NCBI GenBank assembly: GCA_017886205.1 | Contig: JAFNEO010000009.1 | Span: 97,730-161,729, forward strand | From: Candidatus Aminicenantota bacterium | GTDB taxonomy: Bacteria > Acidobacteriota > Aminicenantia > Aminicenantales > UBA8522 | Direction: 5' to 3' | DNA: 64,000 nucleotides | Shown here: positions 27,866-36,960 of the stretch, in pieces | Position numbering within the stretch: the stretch's first letter is position 1 | Layout: every line of letters starts with the position of its first letter | Notes under the pieces: generated by a model | Database searches by the model: none | The model's input: only the letters and a program-made list of their open reading frames with translations | Told to the model about the DNA's origin: nothing | Position numbers and translations under genes: made by a program

Positions 27866-29938
27866 TTAGGGATCCATCTTTTCCTTGAACTCAATTTTTC
27901 CCATGGCCACGCCCAAATTCCGTGGGTCGGGAGTGCCCAGACTTTTTAGAGGATTCCAGGTTCTATTTACCTTTACCAGTAGAATGAGCTCTTGGCCGAC
28001 TTCCTCAGGCACTTCATATTCACAGGTTTTCCAGATACTCTGATTCAGAGTCAATTCATCCAGCAGTTTTTTCTGTTTAAAAAAATTTTTAACAAGGTAA
28101 ATCTTGACTTTGACCGGATTTTGCTGGATATCGGGATGAGAGGCGAGGAGCGGGATTTCGATGACAGGCTTTTCAATCTTGACAGTTAGGCCCCCATATT
28201 CTCTTGTCCAGCGAAATTCTCGGCCCTCATTGGTTTTTTCAAGCTGGTAGAACCCGAAATCTTGCTTGATTCCGAGAAGTTCGGTCCGATTTTTCAGAGA
28301 AAGCGAATGGGTAGAATTCCAGAGATGCACAGCGCTGAAAAGTGAGAGAACAATGAGGCTGATAATTTTTTGCGTTTTGTTGAAGAGAGGTTTTTGCTTA
28401 TACTTTTCGTCTTTTCCTTCGCCGGGCCGGCCAAGACAAAAGACTATCCCAACTAGGAGCCAAAAGGTGTACTTGATCTCGTAACTGCCTATAAATGTAT
28501 GTGTTTGAATGATCAAGAGAAAAGAAACGATGCCGGCGATGGCTCCGATGAGAACAAACTTGTAGTTATCTGTTGCGGGAATTTTTAAATAGCTACTCCT
28601 TATCTGCTTGATGATTTCCCATAGAATCCAAAGAACTAATATTACTCCGACTAGGCCCAATTCAGAGCCGACTTGGAGGATATAGTTCTCGGCGGATTCG
28701 GGATCAACATAGATTTTTTTCAGTGTTGAGTAATTTGAGACTTCGATAATATAAGAGCCTACCCCCACGCCTGTTAACGGATACTCCTTCATCATTAACA
28801 CTGCCAATTTTCCGAGATTATATATTCTATATTTCAATGGGGCCTGGAAGTCTTTAAGCCTTAACACCGTAATTGAGCTTTTTATATTTTGGACAAAATA
28901 ATTTTTAAAGGCGATCACGCTGATTAAGATGGCGAAAATTAAAAGAATGACAACCCAAGAGGAGACCCTAATCTTTTTTAGAGAATAATACCTTGATTTC
29001 AGAAGAGAAAAAATAACTTTTAAAGACAGAAGAGAAAAAATCAAAAGAGAGATGAGGAGACACAATAAACCACTTTTTGATCCTGTATAGAAAATCAAAT
29101 AGACCGACAAGGGTATCATAAGAAAGGAGAAGACTCGTAGTTTTCCTTTGAAGGCCAAACACACTCCTAAAAGCAGAGGTGCGACGATGGCGATATAACC
29201 CCCAAAAGATAGACAGTCTTTAAAAGTTGCGTTTATTAGGCCCGCAACAAATCTTGACGGAGTGTTTCCTAATTTCATGTTTTTCAGATGCTGAAATAAG
29301 CCGAAACTCAAAGAGATAAGTGTGCTTAGGCACAGGATAACCAAAGTTTTTTTTATAAAATCTCTTGATCTTACTGTATTTAAAAATATGAAAAAGAATG
29401 CAAAGCCGGTTAAGTAATTTAAAGAAAAAAACACAATGCTCATGATGGCGCCCCCCGCCGTAACTCCATAAGTACTGGTCGTTAGCTCGTAGATGCGATC
29501 GCTAAAAAAAGGATAAAAGTTGGAATAACGAAGAAAGGCGATGATTCCCGAGAGAAAGATGGTTATCGAAAATAGAATAAGAGGCTTTGAAATTGGCTCT
29601 TTAAAAGAAATCGTTGATCTGTAGAATAACTTATGGAGCAAAAAGCCTAAAAAATAGAACAAAAATAAGACCAGGGCCGTCGGTGCGTGAGGAGTATTTT
29701 CGAAGATTCCGAAAAAATAGGGTAGGCTATTGATCAAGGGAAAAGCGAAGATAAAAAGTAAGGTTCCCCATTGAGAATGAATTGCGGTAAGAATAAGAAT
29801 AGCTAAAAGAATAGGAACTAAAGCAATCTGAAACGGCTTAACGAGCGGAACATACCGGAAATAAAAAAGATAGAGACCAATAGTATAAATGACAATAACC
29901 AGAGCAAGGATCAAATTTGCTCTTCTATTCTTAATCAT
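27866..29938 (-). CDS. O-antigen ligase family protein with C-terminal beta-rich extension
   Basis: A 690-residue inner-membrane protein with about 12 hydrophobic helices and a large periplasmic loop holding EYPLTGVGVGSYIIE, the usual place of the WaaL/Wzy catalytic region. After the last helix (about residue 535) comes a soluble tail of about 150 residues with NRTWNPLKSLGTPDPRNLGV, a pattern I associate with an extra periplasmic domain in some ligases. The gene is AT-rich compared with the atp and epimerase genes on either side, suggesting transfer. It could ligate the O-chain to lipid A-core or act as a polymerase. Confidence 0.8.
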   Translation of the reverse strand: MIKNRRANLILALVIVIYTIGLYLFYFRYVPLVKPFQIALVPILLAILILTAIHSQWGTLLFIFAFPLINSLPYFFGIFENTPHAPTALVLFLFYFLGFLLHKLFYRSTISFKEPISKPLILFSITIFLSGIIAFLRYSNFYPFFSDRIYELTTSTYGVTAGGAIMSIVFFSLNYLTGFAFFFIFLNTVRSRDFIKKTLVILCLSTLISLSFGLFQHLKNMKLGNTPSRFVAGLINATFKDCLSFGGYIAIVAPLLLGVCLAFKGKLRVFSFLMIPLSVYLIFYTGSKSGLLCLLISLLIFSLLSLKVIFSLLKSRYYSLKKIRVSSWVVILLIFAILISVIAFKNYFVQNIKSSITVLRLKDFQAPLKYRIYNLGKLAVLMMKEYPLTGVGVGSYIIEVSNYSTLKKIYVDPESAENYILQVGSELGLVGVILVLWILWEIIKQIRSSYLKIPATDNYKFVLIGAIAGIVSFLLIIQTHTFIGSYEIKYTFWLLVGIVFCLGRPGEGKDEKYKQKPLFNKTQKIISLIVLSLFSAVHLWNSTHSLSLKNRTELLGIKQDFGFYQLEKTNEGREFRWTREYGGLTVKIEKPVIEIPLLASHPDIQQNPVKVKIYLVKNFFKQKKLLDELTLNQSIWKTCEYEVPEEVGQELILLVKVNRTWNPLKSLGTPDPRNLGVAMGKIEFKEKMDP

Positions 29939-29999
29939 TAGAACTCACTATCCAGGAGGACGAATTCGGTAGTCTGGAGACAGGCCGCCCCGCCGGCGC

Positions 30000-31883
30000 C
30001 TACCGCCCGCCGCCGCGCCAGTCTCCCTGATAACCGATGCCCATTTCCTGGAAGTGGCAGATGATCTCGGCGTCCTGGCCTTTTTCCGCGGCCGCGACCA
30101 ATTCTTCAAGCCTTTTTCCGAGATCGCTGTTCACGTAGTCCACCGGCGGCGCGACGAAGATCTTCTCAAACTGCGTGACCTTGTCCCGTTCCTTGTCGAT
30201 CATAATCTCTTCGTAGAGTTTCTCTCCCGGCCGTAATCCCGTATACGTGATCTCGATATCGTCATCCTTGAACCCGGAGAGCCGGATGAGGTCCATGGCC
30301 AGGTCGCTGATCTTCACCATCTTCCCCATGTCAAGGACAAAGATCTCGCCTTTGGTCCCGATCGAGCCCGCCTGGATGATGAGGGAAACCGCCTCCGCGA
30401 TCGACATAAAGAACCGTTCGACGTCCGGGTGGGTCACCGTCACCGGCCCGCCGTGGGCGATCTGCTTCTGAAAAAGCGGAACAACGCTTCCCCGGCTTCC
30501 CAGGACGTTCCCGAACCTCACGCATGAGAACTTCGTCCCGCTCTTGGCCGCGATGTCCTGGATGATGACCTCGCCCACCTTCTTGGTGGCCCCCATGACG
30601 CTCGTCGGGTTCACGGCCTTGTCCGAGGAGATGAAGATGAAGCTTTCCACCCCATACCGGTCGGCCAGCCTCGCCACGTTCAACGTTCCCTGCACGTTGT
30701 TGATGACCGCCTCGCTGACGTTGAATTCCATGAGCGGGACGTGTTTATGGGCCGCCGCGTGGAAGATGACCTCGGGCTTGGAATTGGCGAAGATCGTCTC
30801 AAATTGCTTTGCGTTCTTGATATTGGAGATGATGGGAGTCACCCGCAATCCCTTCGCGCAGCCTTGGAGTTCGTTGTCGATCTCGAAGATGCTGTTCTCG
30901 TCCTTATCTATGAGGATAAGCTCGTTCGGCCAATACGTGCACAACTGCCGGCACAACTCGCTCCCGATGGATCCCCCGGCCCCTGTCACAAGGATGCGTT
31001 TGCCCCGATAGTGCTTTTCGACGTCGGGATGGTGCGTCTCGATATCGACGACACTCCTTCCCAGCAGGTCATCGATATTGACCTCCCGAATCTTGGTGAT
31101 CTTGACTTTATCGTCAAGCATCTCGAACATCCCGGGGACGATCTTGACCTTGATGTCAGCGCCCTCGCACAGCTCGACGATCCGCCGGATCTCCCGCGAA
31201 GACGCGTTGGCAATGGTAATGATAGCCTCTTCGATTTTCAATCGCTTGGCAATCTCAGGGATCTGAGCCGTACTCCCGAGGATCTTTATCCCCTGGATGA
31301 CGTTGTTGAACTTCTTGGGGTCGTCGTCGACGAAGCCCGCGACCTCCAATCCCAGGTCGGGCCTCTGGCTCAGCTCCTTGGCCACCATGTTCCCGGCGTC
31401 GCCCGCACCAATGAGGAGAGCTCGCTTGGCCGCTCCGTTCCTGCGGCGGGTGGCGCTTTCCCTCTGCGTCGCCTCCAATGAGAGCCTGCGTATCATTCGA
31501 ATGCCCGCCGTCCCCAAGATCACCAGCAGGAATTCGAGGGTGATGACGCTGATGGGGATGCGAAGCATCGCGAGGCGGTCGGGGGCGAAGTAGCGGGCAA
31601 TGATCAGGATGGCGGTTATCGGGAGGACGCCCTTGATGATGCGCCCGACGTCATGGATGGAGATGTAGCGCCAGACTATCTTGTAGACAGAAACTGCCTG
31701 GAAGGATAATGCCCGAGCGATGATTATATAGGGCAGCAGAACGGTTATTTGTCTGATGAATTCATCCGGGATGACACCCTCGAAGCGGATGAAATACGCC
31801 GCGAACAAAGACAGGGCAAATACTATCAGGTCGATGAACCCCTGGCTGACCTTACTGAAAACGCGACTGATGATCGAATTCAT
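30000..31883 (-). CDS. PglF/CapD-family UDP-N-acetylhexosamine 4,6-dehydratase
   Basis: A 627-residue protein with four N-terminal transmembrane helices, a CoA-binding-like Rossmann domain (ALLIGAGDAGNMVAKEL), and a C-terminal SDR domain with GAGGSIGSELCRQL and the active-site stretch SSDKAVNPTSVMGATKK. This is the full layout of PglF/WbpM enzymes, which make UDP-4-keto-6-deoxy-GlcNAc. With the next genes (PglE-like aminotransferase, acyltransferase, PglC-like transferase) it forms a bacillosamine- or QuiNAc4N-type route. It starts with ATG 31883 and is separated by 59 bp from the aminotransferase. Confidence 0.92.
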   Translation of the reverse strand: MNSIISRVFSKVSQGFIDLIVFALSLFAAYFIRFEGVIPDEFIRQITVLLPYIIIARALSFQAVSVYKIVWRYISIHDVGRIIKGVLPITAILIIARYFAPDRLAMLRIPISVITLEFLLVILGTAGIRMIRRLSLEATQRESATRRRNGAAKRALLIGAGDAGNMVAKELSQRPDLGLEVAGFVDDDPKKFNNVIQGIKILGSTAQIPEIAKRLKIEEAIITIANASSREIRRIVELCEGADIKVKIVPGMFEMLDDKVKITKIREVNIDDLLGRSVVDIETHHPDVEKHYRGKRILVTGAGGSIGSELCRQLCTYWPNELILIDKDENSIFEIDNELQGCAKGLRVTPIISNIKNAKQFETIFANSKPEVIFHAAAHKHVPLMEFNVSEAVINNVQGTLNVARLADRYGVESFIFISSDKAVNPTSVMGATKKVGEVIIQDIAAKSGTKFSCVRFGNVLGSRGSVVPLFQKQIAHGGPVTVTHPDVERFFMSIAEAVSLIIQAGSIGTKGEIFVLDMGKMVKISDLAMDLIRLSGFKDDDIEITYTGLRPGEKLYEEIMIDKERDKVTQFEKIFVAPPVDYVNSDLGKRLEELVAAAEKGQDAEIICHFQEMGIGYQGDWRGGGR

Positions 31884-31942
31884 CTTCCTGTTCTCATCAA
31901 TAAAATCCCCGCCGTGGGGACCATCGAAAACGGGTTGCGCAA

Positions 31943-33100
31943 CTACCCAGCTTTACAGCAGCTTTTGATGATTCCTACCACGCGCTCGAGGTCATTGTAG
32001 GTCATCTGGCTTCCGGAAGGCAAGCATAACCCGCGCTTGAAGAGGCCGGCGGATACGGCCCCTCCCCGGACACGGCATCCGGCGAACACCGGCTGGAGGT
32101 GCATCGGCTTCCATAGGGGGCGCGCTTCTATATTCTCATTTTCAAGGGCGAGGCGGATGTCCTCCCGGTTTGCCCCGAATGCCTCCGGATCGACGACGAT
32201 ACAGGTTAACCATCGCGTACAGCGTCCGTAAGGCGCTTCCGGCATGAAGGAAATCCCGGGCAGTTGCCCCAGATGCTGCTGATAATAATCGAAATTGCGC
32301 CTTCGAGCCTTGACACGTTCATCAAGCACTCTCAGCTGTCCGCGCCCGATAGCCGCAAGGATATTGCTCATTCGGTAATTGTATCCGATCGTAGAATGCT
32401 GATAATGGGGTGCCGGATCCCTAGCCTGGGTGGCCAGGAAACGAGCTCGGGCAATGAGCGATTCTTCGTCTGAAACAAGCATTCCTCCGCCGGAAGTCGT
32501 AATGATTTTGTTTCCGTTGAAAGAAAATACAGCCATCTTTCCGAAGGCTCCGGCCTTTTTCCCGTTGCACGTCGCCCCGAGCGCCTCGGCCGCGTCCTCG
32601 ACGAGCGGCACCTCGTATCTCTGGCAGATCTCTTCGATCCTTCCGTAATCGGCGCACTGGCCGTAGAGATCGACAGTCATGACGGCCCCGGGCCTTCGTC
32701 CCCTCTCCGCGCATGCAGTCAATTCCTCCTCGAGCATGTCCGGGTCGATGTTCCAGGTCTTCCGGTCGCAGTCGATGAACACGGGCTCCCCGCCCGCGTA
32801 TACGATCGCGTTGGCCGAGGCGCTGAACGTCAGCGTCGGACACAGGACCTCGTCGCCGGACTTTACCCAGAGGAGCATAAGGGCAAGGTGAAGCGCCGCC
32901 GTCCCCGACATAAGCGCCGCTGCGTGCGGAATCCCCACATACTCGCATATCTCCCTCTCGAAGGCATCGACCATCGGACCGAGCGGCGCGATCCAGTTCG
33001 ACCGGAACGCCTCGGCCACGAACTCCTGTTCGTGGCCGGACATGTGGGGCGGGGAGAGGTAGATGCGAGGTTTATTATTTCTGTTGTTGCGTTTGTTCAT
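31943..33100 (-). CDS. DegT/DnrJ/EryC1 sugar aminotransferase (PglE-like)
   Basis: A 385-residue PLP enzyme. The PLP lysine is in SFNGNKIITTSGGG, and the cofactor-binding Asp lies in VEDAAEALGA. The N-terminal stretch SNWIAPLGPMVDAFE is typical of aminotransferases acting on UDP-4-keto-6-deoxy-GlcNAc. The product would be UDP-4-amino-4,6-dideoxy-GlcNAc, the substrate of a downstream N-acyltransferase. About 275 bp of noncoding DNA (33101-33375) lies upstream, with no gene I can support. Confidence 0.9.
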   Translation of the reverse strand: MNKRNNRNNKPRIYLSPPHMSGHEQEFVAEAFRSNWIAPLGPMVDAFEREICEYVGIPHAAALMSGTAALHLALMLLWVKSGDEVLCPTLTFSASANAIVYAGGEPVFIDCDRKTWNIDPDMLEEELTACAERGRRPGAVMTVDLYGQCADYGRIEEICQRYEVPLVEDAAEALGATCNGKKAGAFGKMAVFSFNGNKIITTSGGGMLVSDEESLIARARFLATQARDPAPHYQHSTIGYNYRMSNILAAIGRGQLRVLDERVKARRRNFDYYQQHLGQLPGISFMPEAPYGRCTRWLTCIVVDPEAFGANREDIRLALENENIEARPLWKPMHLQPVFAGCRVRGGAVSAGLFKRGLCLPSGSQMTYNDLERVVGIIKSCCKAG

Positions 33101-33375
33101 GTAATATCTCTTGTTCTAACCCCGGTATGTGGGGAAGAATCCGGCTTGTGCTTGCCAGTTCCGCCCTTTATTATTTCCCCAAATCCTGCGTCTACCCAGG
33201 GAGCTTCGTGAACCGTTTTGAACTCGATTTTGTCAATTGCAATTATAGAGTCCAGAATGTCCTAGTGCGGCAGGAAAGCATCAGGAGCGGCTCCTCGGCG
33301 CAGTCCGGAGAGCGGATGCGGGCAAACCCGCACTGAAACGACGGAGACGGCCGTAAGCGGCGGGATTCTCGCCCC

Positions 33376-33501
33376 TCAGCCCCGGCCGGGAAAGCACGGT
33401 TTGCGTTTCCCGATAAAAGCATCCATCCCCTCGCGGCGATCGTCGGTTCCGAAGGCGAGCGCGCACATTTGTTTTTCAAGCTCCATGGCCTTCTCCATCA
33501 T
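33376..33501 (-). pseudogene. C-terminal remnant of an enoyl-CoA hydratase (crotonase)
   Basis: About 41 codons read EKAMELEKQMCALAFGTDDR, then REGMDAFIGKRKPCFPGRG and stop. FxTxDxREGMxAFxxKRKPxFxG is the characteristic tail of crotonase-fold enoyl-CoA hydratases. The rest of the enzyme is absent: directly upstream the DNA codes for an acyltransferase in another frame. ATG 33501 overlaps that gene's stop, so the short frame may still be translated, but it cannot be an enzyme. Confidence 0.6.
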
Positions 33502-34013
33502 TTTTCGCGGATACGAGGCCTTGTCCCGACCACCCGGACAGGGGCGCCGACATTGATCGTCCACGGCTCGATGTCTTTCAAGACGATGCCGCCGCTGCCG
33601 ACGATCGCCCCCTCCCCGATCGTGACGTTCGGATGGATGATGGCATTGGCCCCGATAAAGACGTCTTTCTTCAAGACGATCTTTCCCCGGATCACGTACT
33701 GCTCCTCCGGGGGGATGAGCGGGCTGATCCGCCGGCCGTCGCCGTAATGATGCGTCCCGGTGATCAGACGGCTGCCGGTCGCGATTCCGACATAATCCTC
33801 GGTGATGAGCTCGCCTCCGCCGACGACGCTGATGAACGAGGCGAAATGGTTCAACCGGCCGATCTTGACGCCTTGGCCGCCGTAAATGAAGACGAAGTCG
33901 TCGATTTGAGTCCCATCCCCGATCTCGACCACCTCGGGCATGACGATCTTGGCCAGCGGAAAAATCTTCACGCTTTTGCCTAGAGACTTGAGTTTCTGAA
34001 GATCGGTCAGCAT
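33498..34013 (-). CDS. Left-handed beta-helix acyltransferase
   Basis: A 171-residue hexapeptide-repeat protein (VVEIGDGTQIDDFVFIYGG, IRGKIVLKKDVFIGANAII, HPNVTIGEGAIVGSGGIVLK) of the xenobiotic/sugar acetyltransferase type. It lacks the N-terminal Rossmann domain of true PglD. ATG 34013 has a GGAG SD and overlaps the sugar-transferase stop. Acetylation of the 4-amino sugar made by its neighbours is the likely role, by context. Confidence 0.8.
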   Translation of the reverse strand: MLTDLQKLKSLGKSVKIFPLAKIVMPEVVEIGDGTQIDDFVFIYGGQGVKIGRLNHFASFISVVGGGELITEDYVGIATGSRLITGTHHYGDGRRISPLIPPEEQYVIRGKIVLKKDVFIGANAIIHPNVTIGEGAIVGSGGIVLKDIEPWTINVGAPVRVVGTRPRIREK

Positions 34014-34714
34014 CAAGAGTTCTCCTTTCCACGGTGTTCCCTTCGGGCTTCCGGAACGGGGCCCGTTCCCATGAATTCCTCCATCGTGGCCTGCCCCGGC
34101 TGGCTGATGCCCTCTCCCGACAAGACCCGCATCATGGTCAGACCGAGGATTTCCACGTCCAATACAAAAGACCAATGATCGACGTACCAGACGTCGTACC
34201 GAAACTTTTCCTCCCAGGTCAGGGCGTTGCGTCCGTGAACCTGAGCCCAGCCCGTGATCCCCGGCATGACATCGTGACGCCGCGCCTGCTCGGGGGTGTA
34301 ACGGGCTAAATACTGGACGACGAGCGGCCGCGGCCCGACGATGCTCATGTCTCCCTTCAGGACGTTCCAAAGCTCGGGAAGCTCGTCGAGGCTCGTCCGC
34401 CGCAGCCACCGGCCGAACGAGGTCAACCGGTCCGCGTCGAGAAGCAATCGGCCGCTCTCGTCGCGGTCGTCCCGCATCGTCTTGAACTTCCAAAGCTGGA
34501 ACAGCCGGCCACGATACCCCGGCCGCCAATGTCTGAAAAAAACGCCTCCGCCGAAATGGGCTTTGACCGCGATCGCCAACGGAAGGAAAAGAGGCAGGAG
34601 AAGGATGAGCCCGAATACACTCGCGCCCACGTCGAATCCTCGTTTCAGGAATCGACCGAATTTTCTCGCCACGTCGGAGCGACGTCTACGAAAAATGCCT
34701 CTGGATGGTTGCAT
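34013..34714 (-). CDS. Initiating bacterial sugar transferase (PglC-like phosphoglycosyltransferase)
   Basis: A 233-residue monotopic enzyme that moves a sugar-1-phosphate from UDP-sugar to undecaprenyl phosphate. It has one re-entrant hydrophobic helix (about 25-50), then WKFKTMRDDRDESG, the catalytic pair region RRTSLDELPELWNVLKGDMS and VGPRPL, and PGITGWAQVHGRNALTW. No N-terminal WbaP-type extension is present. With the neighbouring PglF/PglE-like and acyltransferase genes it probably starts the repeat unit with a di-N-acyl bacillosamine-like sugar. Confidence 0.93.
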   Translation of the reverse strand: MQPSRGIFRRRRSDVARKFGRFLKRGFDVGASVFGLILLLPLFLPLAIAVKAHFGGGVFFRHWRPGYRGRLFQLWKFKTMRDDRDESGRLLLDADRLTSFGRWLRRTSLDELPELWNVLKGDMSIVGPRPLVVQYLARYTPEQARRHDVMPGITGWAQVHGRNALTWEEKFRYDVWYVDHWSFVLDVEILGLTMMRVLSGEGISQPGQATMEEFMGTGPVPEARREHRGKENS

Positions 34715-34845
34715 ACGCTTTTTCTACGGTCCAATGAGCCTCCAAATACGCCCGGAGGGATAAGAATTTGCTTTTCGGCTCCGCCCGCCTACGGGCACGG
34801 TTTCGGCTCGATGGCTCCATTTCTCCAAGGGATAGGTAACATGAT
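34686..34845 (-). pseudogene. Possible glycosyltransferase C-terminal remnant
   Basis: A minus-strand frame ends with FLSLRAYLEAHWTVEKAYAT then IQRHFS and stop, overlapping the sugar-transferase start by 29 bp as operon genes do. The HWTVEKA ending resembles the last helix of GT4 enzymes. No start or upstream body exists; the frame dissolves at the inverted repeat and IS630 relic. Assignment is weak. Confidence 0.3.
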
Positions 34846-34852
34846 GATGTGA

Positions 34853-34911
34853 TGCACCTCCTCGGGGAGTTTGATAGACTCTCCGTGGAAAATCTTTTTT
34901 CAGGAGGTGCA
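34853..34911. repeat. 10-bp perfect inverted repeat flanking an inner hairpin
   Basis: TGCACCTCCT (34853-34862) and AGGAGGTGCA (34902-34911) are exact complements. Between them lies an imperfect stem GGGGAGTTTGATAGACTCTCC and a T6 run. It sits about 50 bp before the surviving IS630 frame. It could be an IS end, a MITE-like element or a structured leader; only the symmetry is certain. Confidence 0.45.
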
Positions 34912-34963
34912 CAGATAAATTATGTCGAAATTGACCATCATCATCAATACTCTCACATGACGT

Positions 34964-35662
34964 TGATGGATCAGGAAGGCCAGGCGGACGAGAGAAGCTG
35001 TGGGACAATTGATCGAAAAGCGATATGGGGTGCATCTTTCGTTCTGGACGGTGGGGCGGTACTTGCGGGAGTGGGGTTTTACACCGCAGAAGCCGATACG
35101 GCAATGGTTGGAGGAGAAATATCCGGTGATCCGGGCCCTGGCCCGGAGGGATAAAGCGGAGATTTACTGGGGAGACGAGATGGGGCTCCGGTCGGATCAT
35201 GCGACGGGGACGAGTTGGGGGTTGAAACGGCAAATGCCGGTGATCCCGGGGACGGGACAGCGGTTCGGCTGCAGCATGATTTCGGCGATCACGAACCGCG
35301 GCAAGTTGTATTTCACGGTTTTGAACAAGAAATTTCGGGCCCGGGTGTTCATCGATTTATTGAGACGATTGGAGCGGCAGGTGCCGCGCAGGATTTATTT
35401 CATCGTGGATCGTTATCCCGTCCACCGGGCGGGAGCGGTGAAGAAGTCGTTGGGAACGAAAGGACGACGGGTAAAATTGTTTTATCTTCCGGGGTACCGG
35501 CCGGACTTGAATCAGGACGTCAAAAGCAACGCGGAGGGCCGCCGGCCTCCCGACGCAGAAACGATGCGGAAAGACATCTCCGGCTATCTTCGCGGTCGTC
35601 AACGCCGACCGCAAATTGTGATGAACTACTTCAAGCACGAGAGCGTTCTTCATGCCTCTTGA
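34964..35662 (+). mobile_element. IS630-family transposase relic
   Basis: A plus-strand frame carries IS630 sequence: TREAVGQLIEKRYGV, WTVGRYLREWGFTPQKP, WGDEMGLRSDH (first catalytic Asp), GTGQRFGCSMISAITNRG and FIVDRYPVHR (second Asp). The N-terminal HTH half is missing (a stop precedes 34964). Compared with typical relatives, residues after TPQKPIR are shortened, and the segment that normally reads SPELNPDEYLNQDVK is cut to RPDLNQDVK, removing the third catalytic acid. Both lesions keep the frame. It is the only plus-strand gene in the polysaccharide locus. Element ends could not be fixed. Confidence 0.8.
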
Positions 35663-35668
35663 ATGCCA

Positions 35669-36640
35669 TTAATTTATCGCTTTCCGTAATAATAGGACAT
35701 AAAAAAGGCAAAAATAAAAGAATAGTGTTTCATGTATTGTATTCTTTTTGATTCTATTTCTCAAACAAAATCTTATGATTTTTTTTGAAACAACAATCTT
35801 TTGAGTTTTTTCATCTATTATAATGAACGGTCTTGCATTATTAATTTTTCGAAAATAATCAAAGACAATTATATTATTCAATAAAATGGTACTCCCTTTT
35901 TTCAATTCGCTGAAAATTAAAAATATTTTTTTATAGTATGGTTTCCTTGTCAAATGAGAACCAGAAACATTTGTTTCATGCTGCCTATAAAACATTAATA
36001 TTTTATTTAGATAAAATATTTCGCCATGCCAAGAAGCATTTAAGGCTATCCAGTAATCATAATTTTCACAAATCACATATTTTTCTAAGACTTTTTTGAT
36101 TAACAGCCTGTTAACTATAGTTGTACATCCGTAAATATTATTTTGAAAAATGAGATTATTAAAGGTTGTCTGCTTGTCCATTTTATCAACATTATCGCGA
36201 TTATTGTTTATTGACATCGGGTTTAAATTTTGATCGGCTAATTGATAATTTGAGTGAACAAGAATGGGCTTATCAATTGTTTCAACTTCGTAAGTTTTAA
36301 TAGTATGCAACAATATTTCTATTTTATCTTTAAACCAAAAATCGTCTTGATCTGAGTATAAAACATAGTCAGGATCATACTGTTCATTTGCATATTCAGT
36401 TAATCTATAAAAATTTCTAAAAGCACCCAGATTCTCACCATCATCACACATTACCTCAATTCTATCATCACGCGATGAGAAATATCTTAGTATTTTCATT
36501 GTATTATCACTTGAACCATCATCACGGATTATCAGCTTCCAATCATCGTAAGTCTGGTTAATAAAACTTTCAACTTGCTGTTCAATATATTTTTCACCAT
36601 TATATGACGCAAGGAGTATGCAAACTTTTGTATTTTTCAT
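35669..36640 (-). CDS. AT-rich GT2 glycosyltransferase
   Basis: A 323-residue GT-A enzyme of the rhamnosyltransferase-like group. It has CILLASYNGEKYIEQQVESF at the N-terminus, IIRDDGSSDNT, and the metal motif region YSDQDDFW. The gene is strikingly AT-rich with Asn/Ile/Lys-rich codons, unlike the GC-rich sugar-transferase genes on both sides, so it was probably acquired from a low-GC donor. Its 3' end abuts the IS630 relic and its 5' end abuts a truncated sugar transferase, so both junctions look like recombination points. Confidence 0.88.
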   Translation of the reverse strand: MKNTKVCILLASYNGEKYIEQQVESFINQTYDDWKLIIRDDGSSDNTMKILRYFSSRDDRIEVMCDDGENLGAFRNFYRLTEYANEQYDPDYVLYSDQDDFWFKDKIEILLHTIKTYEVETIDKPILVHSNYQLADQNLNPMSINNNRDNVDKMDKQTTFNNLIFQNNIYGCTTIVNRLLIKKVLEKYVICENYDYWIALNASWHGEIFYLNKILMFYRQHETNVSGSHLTRKPYYKKIFLIFSELKKGSTILLNNIIVFDYFRKINNARPFIIIDEKTQKIVVSKKIIRFCLRNRIKKNTIHETLFFYFCLFYVLLLRKAIN

Positions 36641-36660
36641 TTCAATCTATTGATTGGCAA

Positions 36661-36960
36661 TTAATCAAGCGATGTCGCTCGCAAGAAACGCCCAAAGCGA
36701 GTGAGTCGATCAGTATCGGATAACAGATTGCCCTGCGAGCCGCGTGCATCCGTCATGGTACGGAATTTGTAAATTGTAAACGGTTTGCCGTGCCGCCTTG
36801 GCCTCTGCTGGCGGAACAGCACAGGCGCGCGGAGCCGCATGCGCACCAGCACCGCCGTCACTAACATAACCGGCGACAAAACCACCAGCGCCGGGATTGT
36901 CAACACTAGGTCCATCGCCCGCTTACCGCTGCGACTATACCAGCCCTTGCGAATCATCAT
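36661..36960 (-). pseudogene. Truncated initiating sugar transferase
   Basis: 99 codons with the family start (RAMDLVLTIPALVVLSPVML, VLFRQQRPRRHGKPFTIYKF, RTMTDARGSQG) run to RFLRATSLD and then TAA. In intact members SLD is followed at once by ELPELWNVLKGDMS and another ~100 residues, including the second half of the active site. That part is missing, and 20 bp later the AT-rich GT2 gene begins. A second, intact sugar transferase at 34013-34714 may have replaced it. Confidence 0.85.

Noticed and set aside
35215..35751. Alternative 178-codon plus-strand frame inside the IS630 relic
   Set aside because: Different frame from the recognisable transposase and without family features.
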